Of a stretch of DNA of 64,000 bases, positions 51,732 through 61,480 are shown in pieces. The stretch is taken from assembly GCA_029266495.1 (NCBI GenBank), contig JAQSWS010000003.1, positions 1-64,000 on the forward strand, given 5' to 3'. The notes beneath the pieces are model-generated. The model did no database searches. It was not told where the DNA came from and saw only the letters and a program-made list of their open reading frames with translations. This stretch comes from Rariglobus sp. Lineage in GTDB: Bacteria; Verrucomicrobiota; Verrucomicrobiia; Opitutales; Opitutaceae. The translations under genes were made by a program, and so were the position numbers. Numbering within the stretch: position 1 is the stretch's first letter; each line of letters begins with the position of its first letter.

Positions 51732-52853
51732 ATGCTTAAGAAGTTCATCATCGCCATCTCTGGTTTCTTCCTGGTCGTCGCCGCGCTTGGCTTCGTCAAG
51801 GTGGTCCAGATCAAAAAAGCCTCGTCGCAACCGCATGTCATGCCCGCCACCGCGGTCACCACGGTCGAGGCCGTGGAAGAGACCTGGCATCCGGTGCTCA
51901 GCGCCATTGCCACGCTCGCACCGGTCCAGGGCGTGACCCTCGGTGCCGATGCCGATGGCACGATCGCCCGTATCGCCGTGGAAAACGGAGCCGCCGTAAA
52001 GGCCGGGGACCTGCTGCTCGAATTCGACACCACGGTTGAAGCCGCCCAACTCGCCGCGATCGAAGCGCGTCTCGCCATCGTGAAGCTCGATCGCGACCGA
52101 GCCGTCGAGTTGCGGGAGAAGCAGACCAACAGCCAGGCCGAACTCGACCAGGCCGAGGCCCAGCTCAAGCAGACCCAGGCCGACGTCGAGGCGCTCCGGG
52201 CCCAGCTCGCCAAGAAAAAAGTCACCGCGCCTTTTGACGGCCGCGTGGGTATCCGCCTCGTCAACGTCGGCCAGTTTGTCGCCCGCGGGGCGCCGCTGAT
52301 GCCGTTGCAAAAACTCAACCCCATCTACGTCAACTTCAGCATCCCGCAGCGTTACCTGCCGCAGATTGTCTCCGGGCAGGAGGCCCAGGTGAAGGTCGAT
52401 GCCTTCGGAGATCGCGTGTTCGCCGGCAAGATCACCGCGATCAACCCCGAGGTGGACGCGTCTTCCCGTAATGTTTTGGTGCAGGCGACAATTGAGAATC
52501 CCGATGAGATCCTCCGTTCCGGCATGTTTGCCCACGTGGAGGTGCAGCTGCCTTCCTCCAAGCCGTCCGTGATTGTTCCGGCGACCGCCATCGCCTACGC
52601 CTCCTACGGCAATTCGGTCTACATCATCGAGACGATGAAGGGCCCCGACGGGAAGGAATACCTCGGGGCGCGCCAGCAGTTCGTAAAGCTCGGCGCAGCG
52701 CGCGGAGACCAGATCGCCATCACGGAAGGCGTGAAGGCGGGCCAGGTCGTCGCCTCCGCCGGTATTTTCAAGCTGCGCAACGGCGCCCCGGTGCAGATCA
52801 ACAACGAAAAGCTCCCCTCCAACAGTCCTTCGCCCAAGCCGGAGAACACCTGA
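51732..52853 (+). CDS. RND efflux membrane fusion protein (periplasmic adaptor)
   Basis: This 373-aa adaptor is anchored by an N-terminal membrane segment (about residues 5-25). Lipoyl-type halves surround a coiled hairpin (residues about 95-165, LEQ/AEAQLKQTQADVEAL). The block VTAPFDGRVGIRLVNVGQFV is the usual HlyD-family motif. It links the RND pump to the TolC channel. The next gene starts 42 bases downstream. Confidence 0.93.
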   Translation: MLKKFIIAISGFFLVVAALGFVKVVQIKKASSQPHVMPATAVTTVEAVEETWHPVLSAIATLAPVQGVTLGADADGTIARIAVENGAAVKAGDLLLEFDTTVEAAQLAAIEARLAIVKLDRDRAVELREKQTNSQAELDQAEAQLKQTQADVEALRAQLAKKKVTAPFDGRVGIRLVNVGQFVARGAPLMPLQKLNPIYVNFSIPQRYLPQIVSGQEAQVKVDAFGDRVFAGKITAINPEVDASSRNVLVQATIENPDEILRSGMFAHVEVQLPSSKPSVIVPATAIAYASYGNSVYIIETMKGPDGKEYLGARQQFVKLGAARGDQIAITEGVKAGQVVASAGIFKLRNGAPVQINNEKLPSNSPSPKPENT

Positions 52854-52895
52854 AGCCCGCCACTCGCTTCCAGCGACCAGCCCTAGCATCTGCTC

Positions 52896-55800
52896 ATGAA
52901 ATCCAGTTTTACCGACCTCTTCGTCCGCAAGCCAGTGATCGCCCTGGTGGTCAATATCGCGATCCTCGTCATCGGCCTGGTTTCCTACAGCCAGCTCAAT
53001 GTCCGCCAGTATCCCCGCAGTGACAGCGCGGTCGTGAAAGTCTCCACCGTCTACTTCGGCGCGAGCGCCGAGACGGTGCGCGGCTACATCACCACGCAGC
53101 TTGAGCGCGTCATCGCCAGTGCCGACGGCATCGACTACATGGAGTCGCAGAGCGTCGCCGGCATGAGCACGATCAATGTGTTTCTGCGACTTAACTACGA
53201 CACCAACGCCGCCCTCGCGCAGATCAGTTCCAAGATCGACCAGGTGCGCAGCGAGCTTCCGCCCGAGGCCGAGTCGCCCACCATCAATGTTGAGACGAGC
53301 GACAACCAGTTCGCCTCGATGTATCTGAGTTTCTACTCCGACAGCCTCGAGCAGAACCAGATCACCGATTACCTTAACCGCGTCGTCCAGCCGCAGATCG
53401 CTTCAATCAAAGGCGTGCAGCGCGCCGATGTCCTCGGCGGACGGGTTTTTGCGATGCGCATCTGGCTCAAGCCCGACCAGCTTGCCGCCCGTGGCATCAG
53501 CGCCGCCGAGGTCCGCTCGGCCCTGGGCAACAACAACGCGCTCGCGGCCGTTGGCAAAACCAAGGGCTCGATGATCCAGGTAAGCCTCGTGGCCGACACC
53601 GATCTTAAAAACGTCGATCAGTTCAAGCAGCTCGTCGTCGCGGAGCGCAATGGTGCGATCATCCGTCTTGAGGACGTCGCCGAGGTGGTGCTCGGTGCCG
53701 AAAGCTACGACGAGGAAGTGCGCTTCGGCGGACAAAAAGCCACGTTCATGGGCATCTGGGTTTCGCCGACGGATTCGACCGTCGAGGTCATTCAACGCGT
53801 GCGTGATGCCTTCCCTGATTTGCAGTCACGTCTGCCTTCCGGGCTTCAAGCCAAAATCGCCTACGACGCCACGGCCTACATCGATGACGCCCTTCACGAG
53901 ATCGTGAAGACCCTCCTTGAGACCCTGCTGATCGTATCGATCGTGATCTTCCTCTTCATGGGCTCGTTCCGCTCGGTGATGATTCCGGTCATCGCCATGC
54001 CGCTCTCGTTGATCGGAGCGCTCTTTATCATGCTGGTGGCGGGTTTCACGGTGAACCTGCTCACGCTCCTGGCCATCGTGCTGGCGGTCGGTATCGTGGT
54101 GGACGACGCCATCGTCGTGGTGGAAAACGTCGAGCGGCACATCCGCGAAGGAAAGGCGCGTCTCGATGCCGCCATCCTCGGTGCTCGCGAACTCGTCGGC
54201 CCCGTCATCTCGATGACGATCACGCTCGCGGCGGTTTATGCCCCGATCGGTTTCCAAGGCGGTCTCACCGGTGCGCTCTTCCGCGAGTTCGCCTTCACAC
54301 TCGCCGGCGCGGTGCTGGTTTCCGGTGTCGTCGCCCTCACGCTCTCGCCGATGATGAGCGCCTACCTCCTCAAGGATCACGCCCACGAGGACGAGGGCTT
54401 GAGCGGCAGGATCAACAAGGCGTTCGACTTTGTTCGCAATCGTTATGACACGATCATCGGGCACAGCCTCAACTGGGTGCCCGTGACAATCACGGTGGCT
54501 GCGTTGCTCACGCTGCTGCTCGGGCCGTTCTTCATGTTTGCGCAGAAAGAACTCGCGCCAAAAGAGGACCAGGGCGTGGTGTTCAGCATCCTGCTGCCTT
54601 CGCCCAACGCGACGATCGACCAGAACATGATCTTCTCCGAGCAGGTGCAGACGATGTTCGAATCGTTTCCCGAATACGCCAATTCGTTCCAGCTCACCGG
54701 CACCTCGTTCGGCTTCGGCGGCGCCATCCTCAAGCCCTGGTCGGAGCGCTCGCGCACCGCGGAGGAAATCCAGGTCTCGTTGCAAGGCGACGCCGCGCGC
54801 ATCGCCGGTCTCCAGGTTGTCATGAATACTCCGGATCCGCTGCCCTCGGGCGGACAGTTCCCGATCGAGTTCGTGGTCCGTTCGACCGCCGACCACCGCC
54901 AGATGCAGGAGTTTGCCGACCAGCTTCTGACCTATGCCAACGGCGAGGCCAACGACCCGAACGCCATGCCGACGTTCTTCTTTGCAGACAGCGACCTGAA
55001 GTTCGACCTGCCGCAGGTCGAGATCGAGATCGACAAGGACAAGGTTGCCGCGATGGGTCTGAGCCTCAGCGATATTTCCCGCGACCTGGGTTCGCTCCTC
55101 GGCGGCGGTTACGTCAACCGGTTCGTCAACGATGGCCGCAGCTACCGCGTGATTCCACAGGTCGAGCGCGGCGAGCGTCTCAACGCCGACCAGCTCCTCA
55201 ACTACCATGTGCGCGGGCCCAACGGCCAGTTGATCGCGCTCTCCACCATCGCCAAGCTCAAGGAGACGGTCGAGCCCCGCACGCTCAATCGCTTCCAGCA
55301 GCTCAACGCCGTGAAGATCACCGGTGTCGGCCCCTCGGTCGATGCCGCGCTCGTGAAGCTCGAGACCAAGGCAAAGGAGATTCTCCCGCCCGACTACTCG
55401 ATCGATTACGGCGGCCAGTCACGCCAGCTGCGGCATGAAGGCAGCGCGCTCTGGAAGGCAGGCGTGCTTGCGTTGTTGCTCATCTTCCTGGTGCTCGCCG
55501 CGCAGTTTAACAGCTTTCGCGATCCGTTCATCATCCTGCTTGGATCCGTGCCGCTTGCGCTCGTGGGTGCGATGCTGCCGATCTTCCTCTGGGAAACGAC
55601 GCTCAACATCTATTCGCAAATCGGCTTGATCACCCTGGTGGGCCTGATCGCCAAGAACGGCATCCTGATCGTGGAGTTTGCCAACACGCTTCAAGAAGAG
55701 GGGCTCTCCAAGCGTGATGCCATCCGCCGTGCGGCCGCCACGCGCCTTCGCCCGGTGTTGATGACCTCCGCCGCGACGGTGTTCGGGCATCTGATGCTGA

Positions 55801-55997
55801 TCTTTGTCGCGGGACCCGGTGCGGCCGCTCGTAACAGTATCGGCTGGGTGCTGGTGGTCGGCATGGCGATCGGCTCGTTCTTCACGCTCTTTGTCGTGCC
55901 CGCCTTCTACATGCTGATCGCCAAGGAGCATAATCCAGACGCCGCATCCGGGAAGCCCGCCGCCGTTCCGCCACCGCTGCCGCGAGTTGCGCATTAA
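52896..55997 (+). CDS. RND multidrug efflux transporter (HAE-1 family)
   Basis: This 1033-aa inner-membrane pump has twelve membrane segments and two large periplasmic loops. The proton-relay acids lie in LAVGIVVDDAIVVVENVERH. The partner lysine region is LVGLIAKNGILIVEFANTL. Segments such as VRQYPRSDSAVVKVSTVYFG and NNALAAVGKTKGSMI match the hydrophobe/amphiphile family. It forms the pump with the adaptor before it and the TolC-like channel after it. Drug substrates cannot be predicted. Confidence 0.95.
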   Translation: MKSSFTDLFVRKPVIALVVNIAILVIGLVSYSQLNVRQYPRSDSAVVKVSTVYFGASAETVRGYITTQLERVIASADGIDYMESQSVAGMSTINVFLRLNYDTNAALAQISSKIDQVRSELPPEAESPTINVETSDNQFASMYLSFYSDSLEQNQITDYLNRVVQPQIASIKGVQRADVLGGRVFAMRIWLKPDQLAARGISAAEVRSALGNNNALAAVGKTKGSMIQVSLVADTDLKNVDQFKQLVVAERNGAIIRLEDVAEVVLGAESYDEEVRFGGQKATFMGIWVSPTDSTVEVIQRVRDAFPDLQSRLPSGLQAKIAYDATAYIDDALHEIVKTLLETLLIVSIVIFLFMGSFRSVMIPVIAMPLSLIGALFIMLVAGFTVNLLTLLAIVLAVGIVVDDAIVVVENVERHIREGKARLDAAILGARELVGPVISMTITLAAVYAPIGFQGGLTGALFREFAFTLAGAVLVSGVVALTLSPMMSAYLLKDHAHEDEGLSGRINKAFDFVRNRYDTIIGHSLNWVPVTITVAALLTLLLGPFFMFAQKELAPKEDQGVVFSILLPSPNATIDQNMIFSEQVQTMFESFPEYANSFQLTGTSFGFGGAILKPWSERSRTAEEIQVSLQGDAARIAGLQVVMNTPDPLPSGGQFPIEFVVRSTADHRQMQEFADQLLTYANGEANDPNAMPTFFFADSDLKFDLPQVEIEIDKDKVAAMGLSLSDISRDLGSLLGGGYVNRFVNDGRSYRVIPQVERGERLNADQLLNYHVRGPNGQLIALSTIAKLKETVEPRTLNRFQQLNAVKITGVGPSVDAALVKLETKAKEILPPDYSIDYGGQSRQLRHEGSALWKAGVLALLLIFLVLAAQFNSFRDPFIILLGSVPLALVGAMLPIFLWETTLNIYSQIGLITLVGLIAKNGILIVEFANTLQEEGLSKRDAIRRAAATRLRPVLMTSAATVFGHLMLIFVAGPGAAARNSIGWVLVVGMAIGSFFTLFVVPAFYMLIAKEHNPDAASGKPAAVPPPLPRVAH

Positions 55998-56024
55998 TCA
56001 ATCTTAAGTCTTCTTCCTTCTTTT

Positions 56025-57389
56025 ATGAAATCAGTGCTCAGCCTTTCGCTTGCCTTGCTGGCCGTGCCGGTGGCTTTTGCCCAGACGCCCCCGCGTGATC
56101 CGGCGACCGCCCCGGTTCCCGATGTTCCCCGCCGGCTCCACCTGCGCACGGCGATCGTTTATGCGATCGAAAACAACTTCGCCATCCGCCAGGCGCGTGA
56201 ACGCATCAAGGAGCAGGAAGGCCTCATCGTCGAGGTGAAGGCCCTGGCGCTGCCTAATGTCACCGCCGTGGCCGACTACTCGCGCAACGACGAGGAGATC
56301 TCCCAGGCCGTGCCGCCCAACCACCAGGACTGGACCATCGCCATCCAGGCCCGCCAGACGCTTTACGCCGGCGGCAGCGTCAAGGCGGCATTGGATTCGC
56401 AGAAAGTGCTGCGTGAAGCCGCGCTCCTTGATTTGCGTTCGGTGATCAACAACGCCCTCCTCGAAGTCCGCACCCGTTTCTACAACGTGCTCCTCGCCCG
56501 CGAGCAGATCAGCGTGCAGGAGGAAAACGTAAAGCTTCTCCAGGAGCAGCTGCAAAACGCCCGCAACCGGTTCGAGGCCGGCAGCGTGTCCAACTTCGAG
56601 GTGCTTCGCGCCGAGGTCGAACTCGCCAATGCCCAGCCCCAGCTGATTCGTGCGCGCAACAGCTTCCGCACCTCCACCGACCAGCTCCGCCAGTCGCTCG
56701 GTTATATCAACACCACCCAGGAGAACCTCCGTCGCACCCCGGAATTCGTCGGCACGCTGGAGTTCACTCCGACCGCCTACGACCTGCAGACCGCCCTCGA
56801 TCTCGCGCGTGTCAACCGTCCTGAACTTCTTCGCTCGGCCAAGCTCGTCCAGGCGCAGGAGCGCAACATCGACATCGCCCGCGCCGGTTATCGTCCCTCG
56901 GTCGATCTCGTCGGCAGCTACGGGCTCTTCAAGGACAACAGCTCGAATGCATTCAACGACTCGCGCGACGGCTGGACCGTCGGCGTCGAATCCTCATGGG
57001 CCATCTTTGATGGTCGCGCCACCTCGGGACGCGTGGCCCAGGCCCGCTCCCAATACCGCCAGTCGGAGCTTTCTTTGAACGAGCAGATCCTCGCGGTGGA
57101 AGTCGAAGTGCGCAGCGCTTTATCGTCCTTGCAGGAGGCCGCCGAACTGGCGGAAGCCGCCGTGAAAGTCGTCGGCCAGGCCGAGGAATCGCTCCGTCTC
57201 GCGAACGCCCGCTACAGCGCCGGCAGCGCCACCCAGCTCGACGTTCTTCAAGCGCAGGTCGCCCTCACGCAGGCCCGGGACAACCAGCTCCAGGCCAATT
57301 ACAGTTATAACGTGGCGCTCGCCAACGTGCGCCGCGCTCTCGGCGAACCCGACACTTATCTCGCCGACCCCGCCGCGGCGGTGAAGTAA
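56025..57389 (+). CDS. TolC-like outer-membrane efflux channel
   Basis: This 454-aa outer-membrane protein has a signal peptide ending at AFAQ (about residue 20) and two repeats of the outer-membrane efflux protein family. Each repeat has long helices such as VQEENVKLLQEQLQNARNRF and the alpha-hairpin region near SAGSATQLDVLQAQVALTQ. It starts 28 bases after the RND gene and completes the tripartite pump. No lipobox cysteine is seen, so it is of the TolC rather than OprM kind. Confidence 0.93.
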   Translation: MKSVLSLSLALLAVPVAFAQTPPRDPATAPVPDVPRRLHLRTAIVYAIENNFAIRQARERIKEQEGLIVEVKALALPNVTAVADYSRNDEEISQAVPPNHQDWTIAIQARQTLYAGGSVKAALDSQKVLREAALLDLRSVINNALLEVRTRFYNVLLAREQISVQEENVKLLQEQLQNARNRFEAGSVSNFEVLRAEVELANAQPQLIRARNSFRTSTDQLRQSLGYINTTQENLRRTPEFVGTLEFTPTAYDLQTALDLARVNRPELLRSAKLVQAQERNIDIARAGYRPSVDLVGSYGLFKDNSSNAFNDSRDGWTVGVESSWAIFDGRATSGRVAQARSQYRQSELSLNEQILAVEVEVRSALSSLQEAAELAEAAVKVVGQAEESLRLANARYSAGSATQLDVLQAQVALTQARDNQLQANYSYNVALANVRRALGEPDTYLADPAAAVK

Positions 57390-57451
57390 CGCAGGCCGGG
57401 GTGGGGGGCGGAGATCCGAATGGGACCTTCGCCTCTTGATCTTTCGGGCAA

Positions 57452-57490
57452 GGGGAACGCTTCCACCCAAGGCGTTCCTCCCCGGGCGTT
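57452..57490 (+). terminator. Possible terminator after the tolC-like gene
   Basis: GGAACGC (57454-57460) pairs with GCGTTCC (57472-57478), and flanking G and C runs can extend it. The following tract (GGGCGTTTT) is only weakly T-rich. The rest of the 184-base gap to the AsmA-like gene shows nothing clear. Confidence 0.4.
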
Positions 57491-57573
57491 TTCCGTTAAA
57501 TCCGGAACGTCGCGCCGCTTGCTTTGTCCTCATGGTTTCGCGCACGCTTGCGCCGATTCAGCGCCTTCTTGCC

Positions 57574-60543
57574 ATGAAACCTCTTCGTCTCCTTCTCATC
57601 GGCCTCGCCGCCTTCGCGCTGCTCCTGGTCGTGATCGTTGCGCTCGCGTTTAACCCCGGTGTGCAAACCTGGGCCGCCCGCAAACTGGCGCCCTCCACAC
57701 CCGAACTCACGGTTGGCATCGGCCAGGTGGATGCAGGTCTCCATCAAACCCGCGTGGAAAATATCCGCGTCGTCCAGCCCGGCCTGGTGCTTACGATTCC
57801 CTCCGCCGAGATCGAGGCCGGCGTGCTCGACGCCGCCGGCGGCAAGATCGAGGTCAAGCGCCTTGTCGCCAAAGGATGGATACTCGACCTGACTGTCCCG
57901 CCTGCGCCCGCGCCCGTGTCGCCCGGTGTGGGCCCGTCGAATCCCCCGGCGTCCGGATCCCCGTCCGCTTCGCGCCCCTCTCCCGAGGCGACCGCCCGGG
58001 AGGCGTTCAACGGCCTCTTCACGCTCCTCGAACTGCCATTCGATCTCGCGGTGGATGGCGTCGATCTCGCCGGAGAGATCATCCTGCCTGAAGGTCGCGC
58101 CCCTGTGACGATCACCGGTGGTGGCATCGCCGCGGGCAAGGACGGGACTTTTGCGCTCGGCGCCGATTTCAAGGGCACCGATGCCTCCGCCCTGGTCGTG
58201 CGGGGCACCCTTGCCGCGCGCATGAACACCCCGCGCACCTTTGATCGTCTCGAAATCACGGTGGCCGCTTCGGCCTCCGGTCCGCAGGTGCCGCAGGGGG
58301 CAAAGATCGACATCGCCTTGACCGCAACGCGGGAGGCCGAAGGCGAAGCTTACGTCGCGGCGCTGCGTTCCGGCACACGCGATGTTTTGGGCCTCGACGT
58401 CAAGCTGCCTCCCGGCACCGCGCCGCTCGCCGGGTCCTGGAAGCTCGATGCCATCGCGGCCGACCTCGCCCCGTTTGCCCTCGGTCGTCCGCTGCCGGAA
58501 TTCGTTGCGAAAGGGCAGGGCACTTTCGAATCCGACCGGCGGTTTTCCCGAATCAAGGCAGCCGGCACCGTGGACGCTTCCGTGGACAAACTCACGGTGC
58601 TGCAACCGGAGTTCGCCGCGTTCGGACGCCTGGCGCTCACCGCCGGCTTCGATGTCGCCACCCAGGGCGACCTTCTTCGCCTCAACAAACTCGACGCCCG
58701 CGTGACCAGTGCCGACCCCGTCGCGAGCGTCACGGCGCTTCAAGCCATCGAATTCAATCCCGCCACGGGCGCGCTGACCGCAGCCAACCCTGCGGCCGAA
58801 CTCCTGCGCATCACCCTCGACGGTATTCCGCTGGCCTGGGCCAGGCCCTTCCTCGGAGACCTGGTGCTCACCGGCGACGATGTGCGCGGCGCGTTCACCG
58901 CCTCGGCCCGCGACGGCGGTTTTGCCCTGCGCCCCGCCGCGCCGATCACCCTCACCAATCTCTCCGCCACGAAGGCCGGCGAGCCGCTGGTGCGGGCGGT
59001 TGATGTGTCGCTCTCGGCGCAAGCCGACTACACGCCCAAGGGCTGGACGGCCGAGGTCACCGATCTCTCCGCTCTGAGTGCCGGCGCGCCGCTCCTCAAG
59101 CTCACGGCCCGGGCCGCGCAACCTTCCGGGGAACAGCAACCGCTCACCGCGTCCGGCGTCTTCGAGGCAAACCTGCCCTCCCTGCTGGAGCAGCCGGTCG
59201 CCGCGAGGACGGTTGCGCTGAAGCGGGGTATCGCTCGCGGCAATTTTTCCATTGCAACTTCCTCGACCCGGCAGATCGGGCTCACGGTGCAACTTGTGGA
59301 TCTCATGGCCGCCAATTCGAGGTCTTTGCCCGGCGTTTCCTTGCAGGCACGAGCCGACATCGACGCCTCCGGTCGCATTGATGCAAAGGCTCCCGTCGTG
59401 ATTACGCAGGCCGGGCGGCGCTCCGATCTGAATCTCGACGCCGTGATCACGCCGGCCGGAAAAGAAACGAACATCAAGGCACAGCTCACCGGTGACACCC
59501 TGCATGTCCCCGACCTGATGCTTTTGTCGATGCTCTCTCCGGACTCGTCCGACCCCGTGGATCCCGAGGCACCGGAATCGTCCCCCCCCGAACCGGAGCA
59601 ATCGCCGGGCAAGCCTGCACCGGGCTCCGGCCCGACCGAGCCGTTATGGGCCGGGCTCACCGGTGAACTCAAGTTCGCCTTCAAGACGCTCGTTTATTCG
59701 AAGGAGGTCCAGGCGACCGATGTCGGCGGCGTCATCACGATCGAGCCCGCGGCACTCACGATGAAAAACATCGGGGCTGCGTTGAAGACCGGCGGCAGCC
59801 TCAAGGCCGGCGGCGACCTGAAGTTTGAGGCGAAAAAAAGACAACCTTACGCACTCAAGGCCGACGTTGCTCTGAACGATGTCGACCCCGCCCCGATCCT
59901 GCGCGCGCTTTCGCCCGGCGAACCTTCACCGGTTGAAGGCAGGTTCGACCTGACGACCCAGCTCTCCGGACGTGCGGTCGATCCTGCAAAGTTTACCGAT
60001 AACGTGATCGGAGACATCCACCTCACGAGCAAAGGAGGCACGTTCAAGGCGCTTAACGTGAAGGCCCGTTCAGTTGTTGGCGGAGCGGGCACCGCCGCCA
60101 CGATTGCAGGTGCGGTCGGCATTTTCACGGGGAGCGAGAAAACGGTGAAATACGCCGAGATGGGGCGCGCCGCCGCCGAGGTGATCAAGCAGTTGGGATC
60201 GATCAAATTCGACCAGCTCAACCTCGTCGTCGGCAGGGATAAAAAGAAGAACCTGGACATCAAGGACCTCACGCTGATCGCTCCGATCGTTCATCTCACC
60301 GGCTCAGGTCAGATCACCCATGTTCCCGGCGTATCCGTGATGCGGCAGCCCTTGCTGGTAAACCTGCAACTCGGGGCCAGAGACAAGCTCGCCGCCAATT
60401 TGCGCACCTTGAATCTTATTGAGGGACAGGAGGACAAAAAGGGCTATGCCGCGATGACCGACGGGTTGAGGCTGGACGGATCCCTCCAGGCGATCGGAAC
60501 CAAGCAGATCGAGAATCTGATCTACGACGCGATAACGAAGTGA
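57574..60543 (+). CDS. AsmA-like large envelope protein
   Basis: This 989-aa protein has an N-terminal membrane anchor (LLLIGLAAFALLLVVIVALAF) and a very long beta-rich body. The start at 57574 is chosen because it places that anchor at the N-terminus, whereas the longer reading begins in non-family sequence. The body shows repeated DAGL/IRVVQPG/VLDAAGGK-type strands like AsmA and related lipid-transfer proteins, ending with GYAAMTDGLRLDGSLQAIG. Such proteins are thought to move phospholipid between membranes or help assemble the outer membrane. A Pro/Ser-rich linker lies near residues 680-700. It is probably transcribed alone. Confidence 0.8.
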   Translation: MKPLRLLLIGLAAFALLLVVIVALAFNPGVQTWAARKLAPSTPELTVGIGQVDAGLHQTRVENIRVVQPGLVLTIPSAEIEAGVLDAAGGKIEVKRLVAKGWILDLTVPPAPAPVSPGVGPSNPPASGSPSASRPSPEATAREAFNGLFTLLELPFDLAVDGVDLAGEIILPEGRAPVTITGGGIAAGKDGTFALGADFKGTDASALVVRGTLAARMNTPRTFDRLEITVAASASGPQVPQGAKIDIALTATREAEGEAYVAALRSGTRDVLGLDVKLPPGTAPLAGSWKLDAIAADLAPFALGRPLPEFVAKGQGTFESDRRFSRIKAAGTVDASVDKLTVLQPEFAAFGRLALTAGFDVATQGDLLRLNKLDARVTSADPVASVTALQAIEFNPATGALTAANPAAELLRITLDGIPLAWARPFLGDLVLTGDDVRGAFTASARDGGFALRPAAPITLTNLSATKAGEPLVRAVDVSLSAQADYTPKGWTAEVTDLSALSAGAPLLKLTARAAQPSGEQQPLTASGVFEANLPSLLEQPVAARTVALKRGIARGNFSIATSSTRQIGLTVQLVDLMAANSRSLPGVSLQARADIDASGRIDAKAPVVITQAGRRSDLNLDAVITPAGKETNIKAQLTGDTLHVPDLMLLSMLSPDSSDPVDPEAPESSPPEPEQSPGKPAPGSGPTEPLWAGLTGELKFAFKTLVYSKEVQATDVGGVITIEPAALTMKNIGAALKTGGSLKAGGDLKFEAKKRQPYALKADVALNDVDPAPILRALSPGEPSPVEGRFDLTTQLSGRAVDPAKFTDNVIGDIHLTSKGGTFKALNVKARSVVGGAGTAATIAGAVGIFTGSEKTVKYAEMGRAAAEVIKQLGSIKFDQLNLVVGRDKKKNLDIKDLTLIAPIVHLTGSGQITHVPGVSVMRQPLLVNLQLGARDKLAANLRTLNLIEGQEDKKGYAAMTDGLRLDGSLQAIGTKQIENLIYDAITK

Positions 60544-60612
60544 AAGCAGCCGCGGCATCCGCCGCTTCTACTTTACACCGTCCCCGCCGCCCGCGAAAAG
60601 CATGGCCGCGTC

Positions 60613-61431
60613 ATGCTGAAAACGTCCACGTCGCGTCTGTCGCCGCCTTCGGGGCTGAGGTTGTTGAACCTCGGTTTTGGCGTCTGGACGGCCCTGGTCT
60701 TCGTTTTCCTCTACCTGCCGATCTTCGTGCTGGTGGTGTATTCCTTCAATACCTCCAGGCTCAACATCCTGTGGGAGGGGTTCACGCTCCGGTGGTATTT
60801 GGAAATAGCGGACAATGTCCGCATTATCCGGGCGCTTAAGAACAGCCTGATCGTCGCGAGTTTCACCACGCTGGCCTCGGTGATCATTGGCACGGCGGGG
60901 GCCTGGTTGCTTCATCGTTACCGGTATCGGTTCTCACGCACGATCCAGACGCTCATCTGCGTGCCGATGATCATGCCGGAGATCGTCCTCGGCGTCAGCC
61001 TGCTGGTTTTCTTCACCGTCGTCGGGCTGGAGCTGGGTTACCTCACCGTGATCCTGGCGCACGTGACGTTTTGTTTTCCGTTCGTGCTGGTGGCGGTGCA
61101 GGCGCGCTTGCAGGGACTCGACCCTTCGCTGGAGGAGGCCGCGATGGACCTCGGGGCCTCGCCGCTGAAGGCATTCTGGCTCGTCATCATTCCCTGCCTG
61201 CGCCCGGCGATCGTCTCGGGTGCGCTCATGGCGTTCACGCTCTCGATGGACGAACTCATTGTCACCGTATTCACGAGCGGCCTGGGTTCGGCCACGCTGC
61301 CCACCGTGGTTTTCGGCATGGCCAAGATCGGGCTCAATCCCATGCTCAACGCCCTCTCTGCCGTCTTTGTCGTCACAACAATCGCCTTTGTGCTGTTCTC
61401 CAACCACCTCAAGAAACTCTCCGCACGCTGA
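60613..61431 (+). CDS. potC: Spermidine/putrescine ABC permease PotC-like
   Basis: This 272-aa inner-membrane permease has six hydrophobic segments and the EAA loop EEAAMDLGASPLKAFWLVII. It is PotC-like because it is the shorter permease with the N-terminal segment LYLPIFVLVVYSFN. The operon order here is potC, potD, potB, potA, so this gene comes first. Substrate could be another polyamine or related cation. Confidence 0.88.
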   Translation: MLKTSTSRLSPPSGLRLLNLGFGVWTALVFVFLYLPIFVLVVYSFNTSRLNILWEGFTLRWYLEIADNVRIIRALKNSLIVASFTTLASVIIGTAGAWLLHRYRYRFSRTIQTLICVPMIMPEIVLGVSLLVFFTVVGLELGYLTVILAHVTFCFPFVLVAVQARLQGLDPSLEEAAMDLGASPLKAFWLVIIPCLRPAIVSGALMAFTLSMDELIVTVFTSGLGSATLPTVVFGMAKIGLNPMLNALSAVFVVTTIAFVLFSNHLKKLSAR

Positions 61432-61480
61432 TCGTGTGGCGCGTTTCCGGCTCAAGTCATTTTTCAACATCCCACCCACT

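Noticed and set aside
53826-55208. A 460-aa minus-strand frame opposite the RND pump gene
   Set aside because: Antisense to a complete RND transporter; low-complexity charged product.
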